From positions 248,001 through 312,000 of the forward strand of contig JAHBVV010000001.1 in assembly GCA_019637335.1 (NCBI GenBank): a DNA stretch of 64,000 nucleotides, in the 5' to 3' direction. The notes beneath the pieces are model-generated. The model saw only the letters and a list, made by a program, of their open reading frames with translations. It did no database searches and was not told where the DNA came from. The position numbers and the translations under genes are program-made. Shown in pieces: positions 8,320-16,989 of this stretch. The stretch is from Candidatus Hydrogenedentota bacterium. Lineage in GTDB: Bacteria; Hydrogenedentota; Hydrogenedentia; Hydrogenedentales; JAEUWI01. Numbering within the stretch: the stretch's first letter is position 1; each line of letters opens with the position of its first letter.

Positions 8320-9414
8320 ATGCGCATGACCACGCTTTTTACGCTGTTCCTGATACCCGCGATCGCGGCCGCCGCCGCACAAGGCGCCGAAACGAATTCG
8401 GGCTACCTGATCCACGACATGGACCGCGCGCCCGCGCCGGCGGTCACGCCCGGGACGGACGGCGGGCCGCCGTCCGACGCCATCGTGCTCTTCGATGGCG
8501 GCGATCTGTCGGAATGGCGCACGGAGGACGGCGCGGCGCCGGGCTGGCTCGTGCAAGATGGCTATTTTCAGTGCGTCGAGGGCGCGGGCAACATCTACAC
8601 GCGGCGCGACTTCGGCGACTGCCAGCTGCATATCGAATGGGCGTCCCCGGCGGACCCGGCCGGCAAGATCGATCAGGATCGCGGCAACAGCGGCGTATTC
8701 TTCATGGACAAGTACGAGGTTCAGGTGCTGGACACCTACGACAACCGGACCTATTCCGACGGCTACGCCGGGTCCGTCTACGGGCAGCACCCGCCTCTGG
8801 TCAACGCGACGCGCCCGCCGGGCGAATGGCAGAAGTACGACATTGTGTTCCGCGCGCCGCGCTTCAAACCGGACGGCAGCCTCCGGCGCCCCGCGCGGAT
8901 GACCGTGTTTCACAATGGCGTACTGGTGCAGGACAATGTGAAACTCACGGGGCCGACCAGCTGGCTCCAGCAGAAGCCCTACGAGGCGCATGCGGACGCG
9001 TTGCCGATCCGGCTTCAGGATCACGACAGCCCGGTGCGTTTCCGGAACATCTGGATCCGCCCGCTGGCCGAGCCGGATCACGTGAAGAAGATCCCCATGA
9101 AGACGCGCGAGGCGAAAGTCGCGCTGACGCCGGAACAGCTCGACCGCTTTGTCGGCGCCTACGAATCCTACGACGAGGGCGAGGAGAAGAAAGAGACGCC
9201 GTTCATCGTCATACGCCGCGACGGCGGCCAGCTCTACGCGACCGTCCGCGACAAGCCGGAGCGCCGGATATATGCGCAGTCCGATTCCGAGTTCGTCCTG
9301 GAGGCCGTCGACGGCACGCTGAGCTTCCAGACGGGCCCGGACGGCGCGATCAGCGGCGTGGACTTCCGCGTGGGCCGGATCGCCAAGTTCGAGGCGCGCC
9401 TGCCGGGGCCGTGA
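8320..9414 (+). CDS. Secreted DUF1080 (3-keto-disaccharide hydrolase-like) protein
   Basis: A 364-residue protein with a Sec signal peptide (about residues 1-24, ending AAQGAE). ATG 8320 follows a TGGAGA site; ATG 8326 is an alternative. Residues 47-247 are a DUF1080 jelly roll of the concanavalin-like fold. Typical blocks are IVLFDGGDLSEWRT, NSGVFFMDKYEVQVLD, the GEWQKYDIVFRAPRF stretch, and DHDSPVRFRNIWIRPL at the end. Related enzymes hydrolyse 3-keto-glycosides. A C-terminal extension (about 265-364) looks like a DUF3471-type beta domain. The protein is probably periplasmic or extracellular, acting in carbohydrate turnover. Confidence 0.85.
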   Translation: MRMTTLFTLFLIPAIAAAAAQGAETNSGYLIHDMDRAPAPAVTPGTDGGPPSDAIVLFDGGDLSEWRTEDGAAPGWLVQDGYFQCVEGAGNIYTRRDFGDCQLHIEWASPADPAGKIDQDRGNSGVFFMDKYEVQVLDTYDNRTYSDGYAGSVYGQHPPLVNATRPPGEWQKYDIVFRAPRFKPDGSLRRPARMTVFHNGVLVQDNVKLTGPTSWLQQKPYEAHADALPIRLQDHDSPVRFRNIWIRPLAEPDHVKKIPMKTREAKVALTPEQLDRFVGAYESYDEGEEKKETPFIVIRRDGGQLYATVRDKPERRIYAQSDSEFVLEAVDGTLSFQTGPDGAISGVDFRVGRIAKFEARLPGP

Positions 9415-9544
9415 GGCTCGGAGCGGCGCTCCGCATGAGCCCGAACAGCCCGCCCCCGGCACGCCTCAACAGCCGGAATCATTTTCTATCCGTACGACTA
9501 CTATCCGTCATATTCTTGCTTGTGTAGCAAGAAGAAGAAGAAAC

Positions 9545-9655
9545 GTAACAGTTTAGCCGTCTGGAGCAATGAAGATTTTTAACCACGAATGAACACGAAT
9601 TCACACGAATAAGAGAGAGTATTGACCCGGTTCGAAGACTCAAATGAAACGATAA
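9545..9655 (-). repeat. Short copy of the repeat that ends at 28020
   Basis: It starts GTAACAGTTTAGCCGTCT and continues with AACCACGAATGAACACGAAT-type sequence to CCCGGTTCGAAGA. On the complement this matches both ends of 27301-28020 (TCTTCGAGCCGGGTC at its left, CAGACGGCTAAACTGTTAC at its right), but with most of the interior missing. It abuts the element at 9685. Direct ACACGAAT-type repeats also occur at about 10165-10215. Confidence 0.6.
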
Positions 9656-9684
9656 CAGGTCCGCCTTTAAGCCTTTGAAGAGAG

Positions 9685-9988
9685 GTAATACTTTAGCCGT
9701 ATGAAGTAGCGCCAGCCCATTCTTGTCATGCCGCGATCCTACGACGAGAGCGCGCAAGGCTGGGAGCGCAGGCGTCCCTGCCTGCAATGCACCGGAGGTG
9801 CATGGCGTATTTGCGATTTGGGCACACTTGATCGGGGAGACGATTGGACCCGGACTTCCACAGTTTAGATTCGCGCCTTCGGCGCGGTGCGGGCGGGCCG
9901 CCCGCGCTCCCATTCGTCCACACTTCCGTTGCTGCGCGGGATTGTGTCGTCGAGGAATCAAGCCAGCTTCATTCCGCTAAAGAATTAC
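9685..9988 (+). mobile_element. MITE-like element, family A, copy 1, with 8-bp target duplication
   Basis: A 304-bp element. Its left end GTAATACTTTAGCCGTATGA and right end (complement GTAATTCTTTAGCGGAATGA) are inverted repeats. The flanks GAAGAGAG at 9677-9684 and 9989-9996 are a perfect 8-bp direct duplication. The interior, with ATGCCGCGATCCTACGACGA and CGGGCGGGCCGCCCGCGCTC, recurs at 46762-47059 (inverted) and 60112-60979 (interrupted). No transposase is encoded, so it was presumably moved in trans. The rest of 9989-10314 holds only short repeats. Confidence 0.8.
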
Positions 9989-10314
9989 GAAGAGAGGAAT
10001 TCTCCCGCAGATTTGCACAGAATGCCACAGACAAGGGGTAGAAACCGGCAGCCGGTACCGGCACACAGGTGGCGGGTTGATCTAAGTTCTCCGCGGCCAA
10101 TCAGGTTTCTTGTTGCTTGGATGCCTGGCTGCGGGCCTGGGTAAAGGCCGGCTTCATGAATTGAATCTCGGTTTCTTATTCGTGTCTATTCGTGTGCATT
10201 CGTGGTTCAATATCCTTGTTGCGGACCGAGGCTGCCCTGTGTAATCCGCCGTCACAATTCCTGATCGCGGACAACGGTCCCTCGGCGCGCTCCGCGGTGT
10301 CACCCACCCCACAC

Positions 10315-10358
10315 AAAAAAAGCCGCCCCGGACGGATTACCCACCCGCCCGGGACGGC
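10315..10358 (-). terminator. Rho-independent terminator of the small protein gene
   Basis: On the minus strand GCCGTCCCGG pairs with CCGGGGCGGC (9 of 10 pairs), followed by a run of seven T. It lies 40 bases after the stop codon of the 49-residue protein. Confidence 0.8.
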
Positions 10359-10397
10359 GTACACGAAGTCTCCAGGAAGCGCCTTCTCGCCCTCGGC

Positions 10398-10547
10398 CTA
10401 CTTCCCATCCTCCAGAATGATCAAAAAGTCATTGTAGCTCTGGCCATTATTGGCCGTAACCGACACAACCTTCCAGCCATCCTTCAGCATGTCTTCCAGA
10501 TCGTGCTTGCCGGAACCGTTGGATTGAATTATCAATGCGCGTTGCAT
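10398..10547 (-). CDS. 49-residue small protein, DUF4177-like
   Basis: An ATG at 10547 has a strong AGGAGG seven bases upstream, and the frame ends at a TAG followed by a clear terminator. Together these make a self-contained gene of only 49 codons. The sequence begins MQRALIIQSNGSGKHDLED, continues MLKDGWKVVSVTANNG and ends in a beta-like LIILEDGK. The GW-x-VVSVT block resembles DUF4177 proteins, which are small, usually cytoplasmic and of unknown role; that assignment is inference. Its 3' neighbour region is repeat-rich. It reads in the same direction as aroD but is transcribed after a 51-base gap. Confidence 0.72.
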   Translation of the reverse strand: MQRALIIQSNGSGKHDLEDMLKDGWKVVSVTANNGQSYNDFLIILEDGK

Positions 10548-10598
10548 ACTGCCTCCTGAAAAGAACAAACGGGATCATGGCGCCCCCGCCCTGCGGGT

Positions 10599-11309
10599 TC
10601 AGGCCAATCGGGGATCGAAAGCATCAAGATACTTCAGTGTGTCCCCGCAATTCAACTGCCCGGGCGCCGTCGGGGCGCCCAGGAACGTATACGTCACCAG
10701 CGAACCCAGCGCCGGAAAGAAAACCCGCGACGGCAGGCCATACGCGCCCATCCCCACCACAATCACCCCCTCCGCCCGGTGCGCCAGCGTAAACGCGGCC
10801 AGCCGCCGCAAATCATCCAACGTATTGCACCGCGCCGCAACCTTCACCACATCCGCCCCACGCTCCCGGCCCAGCGCATAAATCGACGCCAGCCGGTCAT
10901 CGTCCGGCGTCTCCCCGAAGTCATGAAACGACCCGATCACCAGCCGCCCCGCCGACCGCGCCGCCGGAGCCACCGCGCGAATGGCCTCCCCCGCGCAAAT
11001 CTCCACGTCCACCGCCTCACAATGGGCCAGCACAGCCTCATAACACGCCACACGCGCCGCCTCGCCCCCGCGCCAGCCCCCGCCCTCGTCCGCGTGCCGC
11101 AGCGTGACCAGCCGCGGAAACCCCGCGTACCGCGCCGCAAAGGCCGCCAGCGCCAACGGGTCGTGCTCCCCCAGCGCGTCCAGCCGCAGCTCCACCAATA
11201 CCCGGTGCTCGCCCGCCGCCGCGCGAATCGCCTCCGGCGCAACCGCCTCCTGAATCGCAATCGCGGCGCACGGGGCCGCGCACAAATCGATCTCGCCTAT
11301 CCGCGGCAT
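10599..11309 (-). CDS. aroD: Type I 3-dehydroquinate dehydratase
   Basis: A 236-residue enzyme that converts 3-dehydroquinate to 3-dehydroshikimate in the shikimate pathway, in the cytoplasm. The type I (Schiff-base) class is shown by the catalytic Lys156 in DVVKVAARCNTLDD and His129 in VIGSFHDFGETP. The substrate-binding ELRLD motif (40-44) and the C-terminal GSLVTYTFLGAPTAPGQL block are also present. Length is normal for a monofunctional enzyme. It is the last gene of a leftward operon, 31 bases after the acyltransferase stop, an unusual neighbour for an aromatic-pathway gene. Confidence 0.93.
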   Translation of the reverse strand: MPRIGEIDLCAAPCAAIAIQEAVAPEAIRAAAGEHRVLVELRLDALGEHDPLALAAFAARYAGFPRLVTLRHADEGGGWRGGEAARVACYEAVLAHCEAVDVEICAGEAIRAVAPAARSAGRLVIGSFHDFGETPDDDRLASIYALGRERGADVVKVAARCNTLDDLRRLAAFTLAHRAEGVIVVGMGAYGLPSRVFFPALGSLVTYTFLGAPTAPGQLNCGDTLKYLDAFDPRLA

Positions 11310-11340
11310 CGCGCCATCCTCTCTCTACAAGCCGCCATAC

Positions 11341-12267
11341 TCAGCGGTCCCGCTTCTCCCGCGCCGCCCACTCCCGGGCAAGCCGCGGACGTTCCTTCCA
11401 GCGCCGGTGCAGCCACAGCCACTGCGCCGGATACTCCCGCACCATCGCCTCAATCGCATCCTGGCACTTCTGGGTATTCTCACGAAGATCCGCCCTCAAG
11501 TCCCCCGTGCGCGACATCGTGATCGGCGGGTAAAAACGCAACACATACCCGCCGTCCGCCCGCCGCACAAGCGCCACCGGCACCACCGGAACCTTCGCCC
11601 GCACCGCAATCATCACCGGCCCCACCGTCGCCCAGCACGGAGCCCCGAAAAACGTCACCGGAACCCCATTGTCCCGCGGGCTCTGATCCGCCAGAATGCC
11701 CACCAGATACCCCGCCTTCAGCCGGTTCAGAATCTCCCCCCCCGCCCGGTCCTTCGGAATTGTGACGATCCCGCCCGCCGTCCGGATCCCGTCGATTACC
11801 CGATCCACCCCCGGATCGTCAAACGGGCGAACCACCTCCGCCACCGGGTAGCCCGACGCCGCCATGCACGGAGCCATCAACTCCCAGTTGCCCAGATGCG
11901 CCCCGATACACAGGTAGCCCCGCCCGCGCTCGATAAACTCCGCCCCCTCCACCGTGAGCGCGCGCCCCGCGCCCTGCTCCCGGGCAAGCGATTGCAGGTG
12001 GCCAAACTCCGCGGCCACCAGCGCCAGGTTATCCACGCAGCCGCGAAGGATTCGATGCTTCTCCGGCCCGCTCAGGGAATCCCCATACGCCAGCTCCAGG
12101 TTCGCCCGCGCCACCCGGTAAACCCGCGGCACGCAACGCGCCAGCGCCCGCCCGCCACAAACCGCAATCGCCCGGTTCAGCTTAAGGGGGGTGCGGGAAG
12201 TAACCGCGATAAACGCCCGCGTCGCGCCGGCGACAACGGCCCGGGCGAGCCGGCTCCGGCGCGCCAT
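11341..12267 (-). CDS. Lipid A biosynthesis acyltransferase (LpxL/HtrB family)
   Basis: A 308-residue inner-membrane acyltransferase of the LPLAT superfamily that adds a secondary acyl chain to lipid A. The catalytic H-x4-D/E motif appears as HLGNWE (His124, Glu129). Further family blocks are ILADQSPRDNGVPVTFFG and the C-terminal YPAQWLWLHRRWKERP. It marks the host as having an LPS-type outer membrane. It starts four bases after the stop of the upstream beta-CASP nuclease, so the two are co-transcribed and probably coupled. Confidence 0.9.
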   Translation of the reverse strand: MARRSRLARAVVAGATRAFIAVTSRTPLKLNRAIAVCGGRALARCVPRVYRVARANLELAYGDSLSGPEKHRILRGCVDNLALVAAEFGHLQSLAREQGAGRALTVEGAEFIERGRGYLCIGAHLGNWELMAPCMAASGYPVAEVVRPFDDPGVDRVIDGIRTAGGIVTIPKDRAGGEILNRLKAGYLVGILADQSPRDNGVPVTFFGAPCWATVGPVMIAVRAKVPVVPVALVRRADGGYVLRFYPPITMSRTGDLRADLRENTQKCQDAIEAMVREYPAQWLWLHRRWKERPRLAREWAAREKRDR

Positions 12268-12271
12268 GCCC

Positions 12272-13648
12272 TCACGCCTCCAGCGTGAGGGTCTCGCCTA
12301 TCGTCGGGGCGAATACCTGGCAGCCCGGAGCCGCATGCTCCTTCATCCACGCGATCGCCTCCGGATCCCCGTGCACGAAAACCACATTCCGGGGCCGGAT
12401 CTTCTCGATCACCCGGCGCAAGGTCTCCCGGGGCGCGTGTCCGCTGAAGGAAAAGCGCCGGATGTTCTCCAGCCGGACCTCCTGGCGGGGGCGCTGCAAC
12501 CCGAACGCAAGCTGATCCCCCGGCGTCGAATGCAGCAGCTTGTACCCCAGCGTCTCGTGGTCCAGATACCCCACGAAGAATATCCCGTGGTGCGTCGATT
12601 TCACCATCTCCTCCGCAATCAGCGCCGATGGCGTGTTCTCCAGCATCATACCCGAAGTCGCCACAATGATCGCCGGCTCCGACACCAGCTTCTCCACCAC
12701 ACCCGGCTTCCACACATTGCCGATGCGCGCAAAATCGTTCAGCGGGCGCAATACCGCGTTCGGAAGAAGATAATCGGTAAAGCGATCGTACAGCTCGTAC
12801 ACCGCCCGGCCCAGACCCGAAGCGTAGATCGGGACCTCCGGAATCTTCCCCTCCTCCTGAAGCCGCGCGACGAAATTCAGCACCTCCTGCGTACGCCCGA
12901 GCGCAAAACTCGGAATCAGCACCACGCCGCCCCCCTCCAGCACGTCCGCGATCGCGGCGCCCATGCTGTACACCTCCTCCTGATACGTGTGCACCCCCGC
13001 GATGCCGCTCGCCCCGTGCGTCGCCTCAATAATCAGCGAATCCACCGGCTCCAGGTCGTCCAGCGGCGAAAAGCCGTCGATCAGCTCCTGCGGCGTCTCG
13101 CAGATGTCGCCCGTGTAATAAATCGTGTGCCCCGGCGCCTTGATTACCGTGCTCGCCGCACCAAGCACATGGCCCGCGCGGCGGAATCGCGCCTCCACCG
13201 GCGTGCCCAGCGGAAGACGGAACGGCTCCTCGAAGTCGTGCCCCTCAAAACGCTCCATCGCGTAATCCACGTCTTCGTGCTCGTACAGCGGGTAATCCGC
13301 CACCCCCCGCTCCCGCGCCAGCAACCCCATCACCGAAACGCTGTTGTGTAGCATCCGCTCCGTGATCCGCACCGTCGGATGCGTCGCATGCACGCTGACA
13401 CCCGGATACTCCCGAAGCAGGTACGGAATCGAACCGCAGTGATCCTGGTGGCCGTGCGACAGCAAAAGCGCTTCCGGAGCCCGGCCCAACAGCGAAAACG
13501 CCGGCAGCGCCTGCTTCCCGTCCTTCTTCGGATGGGTGCCGCTGTCAAGAAGAATATGCTGGTGGTTCAGGGTCAGTTGAAAGCAGTTCGCTCCCACCTC
13601 CCCGCCGCCTCCCAGAACGGTCAGTTGAATTGGGGTGTTCGAAGCCAT
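12272..13648 (-). CDS. Beta-CASP metallo-beta-lactamase ribonuclease (CPSF73/YSH1-like)
   Basis: A 458-residue RNA-processing metallohydrolase. The zinc motif SHGHQDH (His65, His67, Asp69, His70), a later GHVLGAAS histidine and YTGDICETP aspartate, and the C-terminal FSFSGHAPRE and VFVHGDPEA histidines match the beta-CASP family. The beta-CASP segment (about 190-370) is inserted within the lactamase fold. There is no KH or dimerisation domain of the RNase J type, so it belongs to the shorter bacterial CPSF-like group. Activity as endo- or 5'-exonuclease is inferred. It is the first gene of the operon ending in aroD; the ~80-bp array lies directly upstream. Confidence 0.87.
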   Translation of the reverse strand: MASNTPIQLTVLGGGGEVGANCFQLTLNHQHILLDSGTHPKKDGKQALPAFSLLGRAPEALLLSHGHQDHCGSIPYLLREYPGVSVHATHPTVRITERMLHNSVSVMGLLARERGVADYPLYEHEDVDYAMERFEGHDFEEPFRLPLGTPVEARFRRAGHVLGAASTVIKAPGHTIYYTGDICETPQELIDGFSPLDDLEPVDSLIIEATHGASGIAGVHTYQEEVYSMGAAIADVLEGGGVVLIPSFALGRTQEVLNFVARLQEEGKIPEVPIYASGLGRAVYELYDRFTDYLLPNAVLRPLNDFARIGNVWKPGVVEKLVSEPAIIVATSGMMLENTPSALIAEEMVKSTHHGIFFVGYLDHETLGYKLLHSTPGDQLAFGLQRPRQEVRLENIRRFSFSGHAPRETLRRVIEKIRPRNVVFVHGDPEAIAWMKEHAAPGCQVFAPTIGETLTLEA

Positions 13649-13737
13649 AGATCTTCGTATTCTACGGTTATCAAGCTAAACATGTCAAAATCCCGGAAAA
13701 TAATGGCGCCAGCACGCGAGATTCTTCCCCAATCCCC

Positions 13738-14200
13738 AAAAAGGGGACTGCATCCGGCTGGCAAGCAACCCAGGGGACTGCATCCGGCTGGCAAACAAGC
13801 CCACCCCCCGGAGCAACCACCTCCGAACCAGCCGGTGGCTGTACCCCAAAAAAGCGGACTGCATCCACCTGGCAAGCAAGCCAACCTCCGGAGCAACCAC
13901 CCCCAACCCAGCCGGTGGCTGTACCCCAAAAAAGCGGACTGCATCCGGCTGGCAAGCAACCCCACCTCCGGAGCAACCACCCACAACCCAGCCGGTGGCT
14001 GTACCAGGGGACCGCATCCGGCTGGCCAAAGTGCTCAACGTATGGCAAGGATGCGACAACCCAGCCGGTGGCTGTACCCCCAAAAAGCGCACTGCATAAG
14101 GCTGCCAAGCAAGCCAGCGCACTGCATCCGGCTGGCAAACAAGCCCACCCCCCGGAGCAACCACCCCCAACCCAGCCGGTGGCTGTACCCCCAAAACCCC
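13738..14200. repeat. ~80-bp tandem repeat array between divergent genes
   Basis: About five full units and two partial ones. Each full unit runs from GGACTGCATCCGGCTGGCAA through CCGGAGCAACCACC to CCAGCCGGTGGCTGTACCCC. CCGGCTGG at the head and CCAGCCGG near the tail of each unit are inverted, so each unit could form a hairpin. Unit boundaries fall at about 13738, 13770, 13855, 13936, 14006, 14087 and 14117. The unit at 14006 contains unrelated filler. It fills the intergenic region between the leftward nuclease (13648) and the rightward FG-GAP gene (14329). The long open frames through it are repeat artefacts. Confidence 0.88.
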
Positions 14201-14328
14201 AGCCCCAACACCCCGCGGCCTGCCTTCCATTTGACACGGCGCCCGGATCTGCAAGATCATGGCGGATACGGCGCGCCCCCATGCGCGCGCCGCGACGCAG
14301 TCCCTGTACCACCTATCGGGAGAAGATC

Positions 14329-15483
14329 ATGAAGCAGTTCCTCCACCTCGGCCTCGGCGCGCTGGCCCTGGCCTCCATGGCCGCGGCCTCGGCGCAAGCC
14401 GCCGAGCTTCGCTTTGAGAAACAGCGAATCGGGACCGGCACGTACGAATCCGGCGCGCTCTTTGACGTAAACAACGACGGGATCGTCGATGCGGTTTCCG
14501 GCGAATACTGGCGCCCCGGTCCCGACTTCACCGCCTCCCACAAGATCGCCACGATCCTCGAGCAGTCCACCTACTACGACGACTTTTCCAATTACCCCAT
14601 GGACGTCAACGGAGACGGCTACCTCGACATCGTCACCGGCGGCTGGTTTGGCAAGAAAATGAGCTGGCGCGAGAACCCGAAGGGCGAGCCGGTCGAATGG
14701 ACCACCCACGATATTGCGGAGGTGGGGAATGTGGAGCGCGGCTGCTTCTGGGATATCGATGGCGACGGCCACGTGGAGGCGGTTCCCAACCTGCCGAACG
14801 ATGGCGTCGTGATCTTCATTCTGGAGCGCGACGACGAGGGGAAGGGCGCGGGCAAATTCCGCCGCGTCGACGTCTATGCCGAAAAACAGGGCCACGGCCT
14901 GGGCTTTGGCGATATCAATGGCGACGGGCGGGGCGACCTCATCATGACCCACGGGTGGCTTGAAGCGCCGGAAAAGCCGTTCGAACAGCCCTGGACCTAC
15001 CATGGAGGCCTCGATCTCGGCCAGGCCGGCGTCCCGATTCTGGTGTATGACGTCAATGGCGACGGCAGAAACGACCTCATCGTGGGCCAGGGGCACGACT
15101 ACGGCCTGGCCTGGTACGAGCAGCGTGATAACGGCAACGGCCGCGAATGGATTAAACACGATATCGAGACCGACCGCTCCCAGTTTCACGACTTGCAACT
15201 GGCGGACCTGGACAACGATGGCGTCCCCGAACTGATCACCGGCAAGCGCTACCGCGCGCACAACGGCGCGGATCCGGGCGCGGATGATCCCGTCGGGCTG
15301 TATTACTACCCGCTGAAGGAGGGAAAGCCGGAGCGCCACGTGATCGACTACGGTCCGCCCGAAACCGCAAGCGGAACCGGCATCTACTTCTGGGTGGCCG
15401 ATGTGGACGGCAATGGATGGAACGACATCCTCGCCCCCGGCAAGGAAGGCGTCTACCTCTTCAAGAACCTGGGGCCGAAATAG
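14329..15483 (+). CDS. Secreted FG-GAP/VCBS repeat protein
   Basis: A 384-residue exported protein with a signal peptide (residues 1-24, ending AQAAE). ATG 14329 has GGGAGA just upstream, whereas the open frame before it is tandem repeat. The mature part is a beta-propeller of FG-GAP/VCBS repeats with calcium-binding loops, seen as DVNNDGIVD, DVNGDGYLD, DIDGDGHVE, DINGDGRGD, DVNGDGRND, DLDNDGVPE and DVDGNGWND. Seven such loops suggest a seven-bladed propeller. Such proteins are typical of Planctomycetes and relatives; the role is unknown, probably surface binding. A strong terminator follows. Confidence 0.9.
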   Translation: MKQFLHLGLGALALASMAAASAQAAELRFEKQRIGTGTYESGALFDVNNDGIVDAVSGEYWRPGPDFTASHKIATILEQSTYYDDFSNYPMDVNGDGYLDIVTGGWFGKKMSWRENPKGEPVEWTTHDIAEVGNVERGCFWDIDGDGHVEAVPNLPNDGVVIFILERDDEGKGAGKFRRVDVYAEKQGHGLGFGDINGDGRGDLIMTHGWLEAPEKPFEQPWTYHGGLDLGQAGVPILVYDVNGDGRNDLIVGQGHDYGLAWYEQRDNGNGREWIKHDIETDRSQFHDLQLADLDNDGVPELITGKRYRAHNGADPGADDPVGLYYYPLKEGKPERHVIDYGPPETASGTGIYFWVADVDGNGWNDILAPGKEGVYLFKNLGPK

Positions 15484-15502
15484 GCCCGCCGCATGAAACG
15501 GC

Positions 15503-15539
15503 AAAACCCCGGATCGCGCGATGCGTTCCGGGGTTTTTT
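15503..15539 (+). terminator. Rho-independent terminator of the FG-GAP gene
   Basis: AAAACCCCGGA pairs with TCCGGGGTTTT around a 13-base loop, followed by a T run. The A tract on the other side could also let it act on the convergent LysM-M23 gene ending at 15570. Confidence 0.88.
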
Positions 15540-15569
15540 CGTGCCCTGTTTGCGCCAGAGAAAGTCGAT

Positions 15570-16685
15570 TCAGTTGCCGTTCTGGGCCACCCGGAGCGGC
15601 GCAGTCTCCAGGTACGGCATCGGATCCACCGCGCGGCCGTGGCGGCGAACTTCAAAGTGCAGGTGCGGCCCCGTGGATCGCCCGCTCGACCCGCTGTCGG
15701 CGATATGCGCCCCCTCGGCGACGCGTTCCCCCACTTCCACCCGCGTCTTCGAGGCGTGCGCATAGAGCGTCTCGAGGCCGTCCTCGTGCCGGATGATGAC
15801 CGTGTTGCCATAGCCGCTTTTCCAGCCGCTGAAGGACACCACACCCGATCGCGCCGCCGTGATCGGCGTCCCGCGCTTCACCGCAAGGTCGATGCCGTCA
15901 TGAAAGGCCATCCGCCCGGTAAAGGGATCCTTGCGCATGCCGTATTCCGAGCTGAGGCGCGCCGATCCCGCCACCAGCGACGCCCACGGACCCGGGGCCG
16001 CTTCAATGGCCCGCCGATCGGGATGCACGATCCCGCGAAGCAGCTGAAGCGCGTTCGACGTGTTGTTCAGCAGCCGTTGCAGCGCCAGCACGGCGTCGCC
16101 TCGCCCGCGGCCCGGACCGCCCAGCGGCGCAATGTCGTCCGGCGTGGTTGACCGGTCCGCATTCGCCGGCGAAAGCGAAGCGATCGCGGACGCGCTCACG
16201 CGGACCGGTCCCCCGCCCGGAAGCGCGCCGATCAGGGGATCGGTGAGCTGATGCGGCGGAGCGGACGCCGGAACGGACGCTTGCGGGACCACTGCGGACG
16301 GCATGCTCGCCGAGGCCACGGGAAACCCGCCGAAGGGCGGCTCCGGCGGAGCCGGCGTTGCCAGCGCGCTCAAATCGATCAATTGGCCCGGATGTATGAG
16401 ATCCGGATTGGACAGGTTGTTCGCACGGGCCACCGTCACCACACCGGCATAAACTTCGGCATTGGCCGGCCGCTGGCCGCCCGCCTCCAGAAATTGGCGC
16501 ACGATCCGGGTGAGGTTTTCACCGTTCCGCACCGTGTGCCGCGCGGGCGTCGGGCTGGATACCGTGGGCTCGGGATCGACGTTGGGAAACGGGCGCGCGG
16601 CCAGGGGGATCGGGGTGGCCCGCGTCGCGCTGCCGGTGATGTCCGGGCGGCCGGGGCCGAGAATATCGATTCCTTCCAAGCGCAT
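15570..16685 (-). CDS. LysM and M23 peptidoglycan endopeptidase, no signal peptide
   Basis: A 371-residue protein, taking ATG 16685 (AGGGA seven bases upstream) in place of the in-frame ATG at 16751. Residues about 50-105 form a LysM domain (HTVRNGENLTRIV... HPGQLIDL). A Pro/Ala-rich linker follows, and residues 240-362 are an M23 lysostaphin-type zinc peptidase. The metal ligands are His262 and Asp266 (FHDGID) and His343, with His341 (HLHFEV). It should cut peptidoglycan cross-links. Oddly, the N-terminus (MRLEGIDILGPGRP) shows no signal peptide, so export or a late-stage cell-envelope role needs another route; the start may be misjudged. The stop lies 31 bases beyond the convergent terminator. 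Confidence 0.85.
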   Translation of the reverse strand: MRLEGIDILGPGRPDITGSATRATPIPLAARPFPNVDPEPTVSSPTPARHTVRNGENLTRIVRQFLEAGGQRPANAEVYAGVVTVARANNLSNPDLIHPGQLIDLSALATPAPPEPPFGGFPVASASMPSAVVPQASVPASAPPHQLTDPLIGALPGGGPVRVSASAIASLSPANADRSTTPDDIAPLGGPGRGRGDAVLALQRLLNNTSNALQLLRGIVHPDRRAIEAAPGPWASLVAGSARLSSEYGMRKDPFTGRMAFHDGIDLAVKRGTPITAARSGVVSFSGWKSGYGNTVIIRHEDGLETLYAHASKTRVEVGERVAEGAHIADSGSSGRSTGPHLHFEVRRHGRAVDPMPYLETAPLRVAQNGN

Positions 16686-16989
16686 CGTTGCATCCCTGGT
16701 GGTTGGCGCTGCATCTGGTTGGAAGGGAAAGCAAGAACGGGGCCAGCACATCCCACAACCCCCAGATCAAGGTTTTTCAACAGGTTGCGGGGGCCCCGGC
16801 CCCAAAGCCGCGCCGCGGCGCTGGCAGCATTTTCCGGCGGGGTGGAACTTTTATCCCTCCGCCACAAACGCAGGAGAGCCTCCAGCCGCAGCCCAAAAGG
16901 GGATCACCACGAAGGGCGCGAAGTCCACGAAGAGAAGAAGTAGAAGCGCGAGTGGTAATCGCGCACAGACTCCATGACGCAGATGAGTC

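Noticed and set aside
13738-14200. The ~80-bp array considered as a CRISPR
   Set aside because: The intervening parts are repeated rather than unique, and the unit is too long.
13379-14332. Open frames through the ~80-bp array on both strands
   Set aside because: They are made of repeat-encoded peptides, with no ribosome site, and run into neighbouring genes on the wrong strand.
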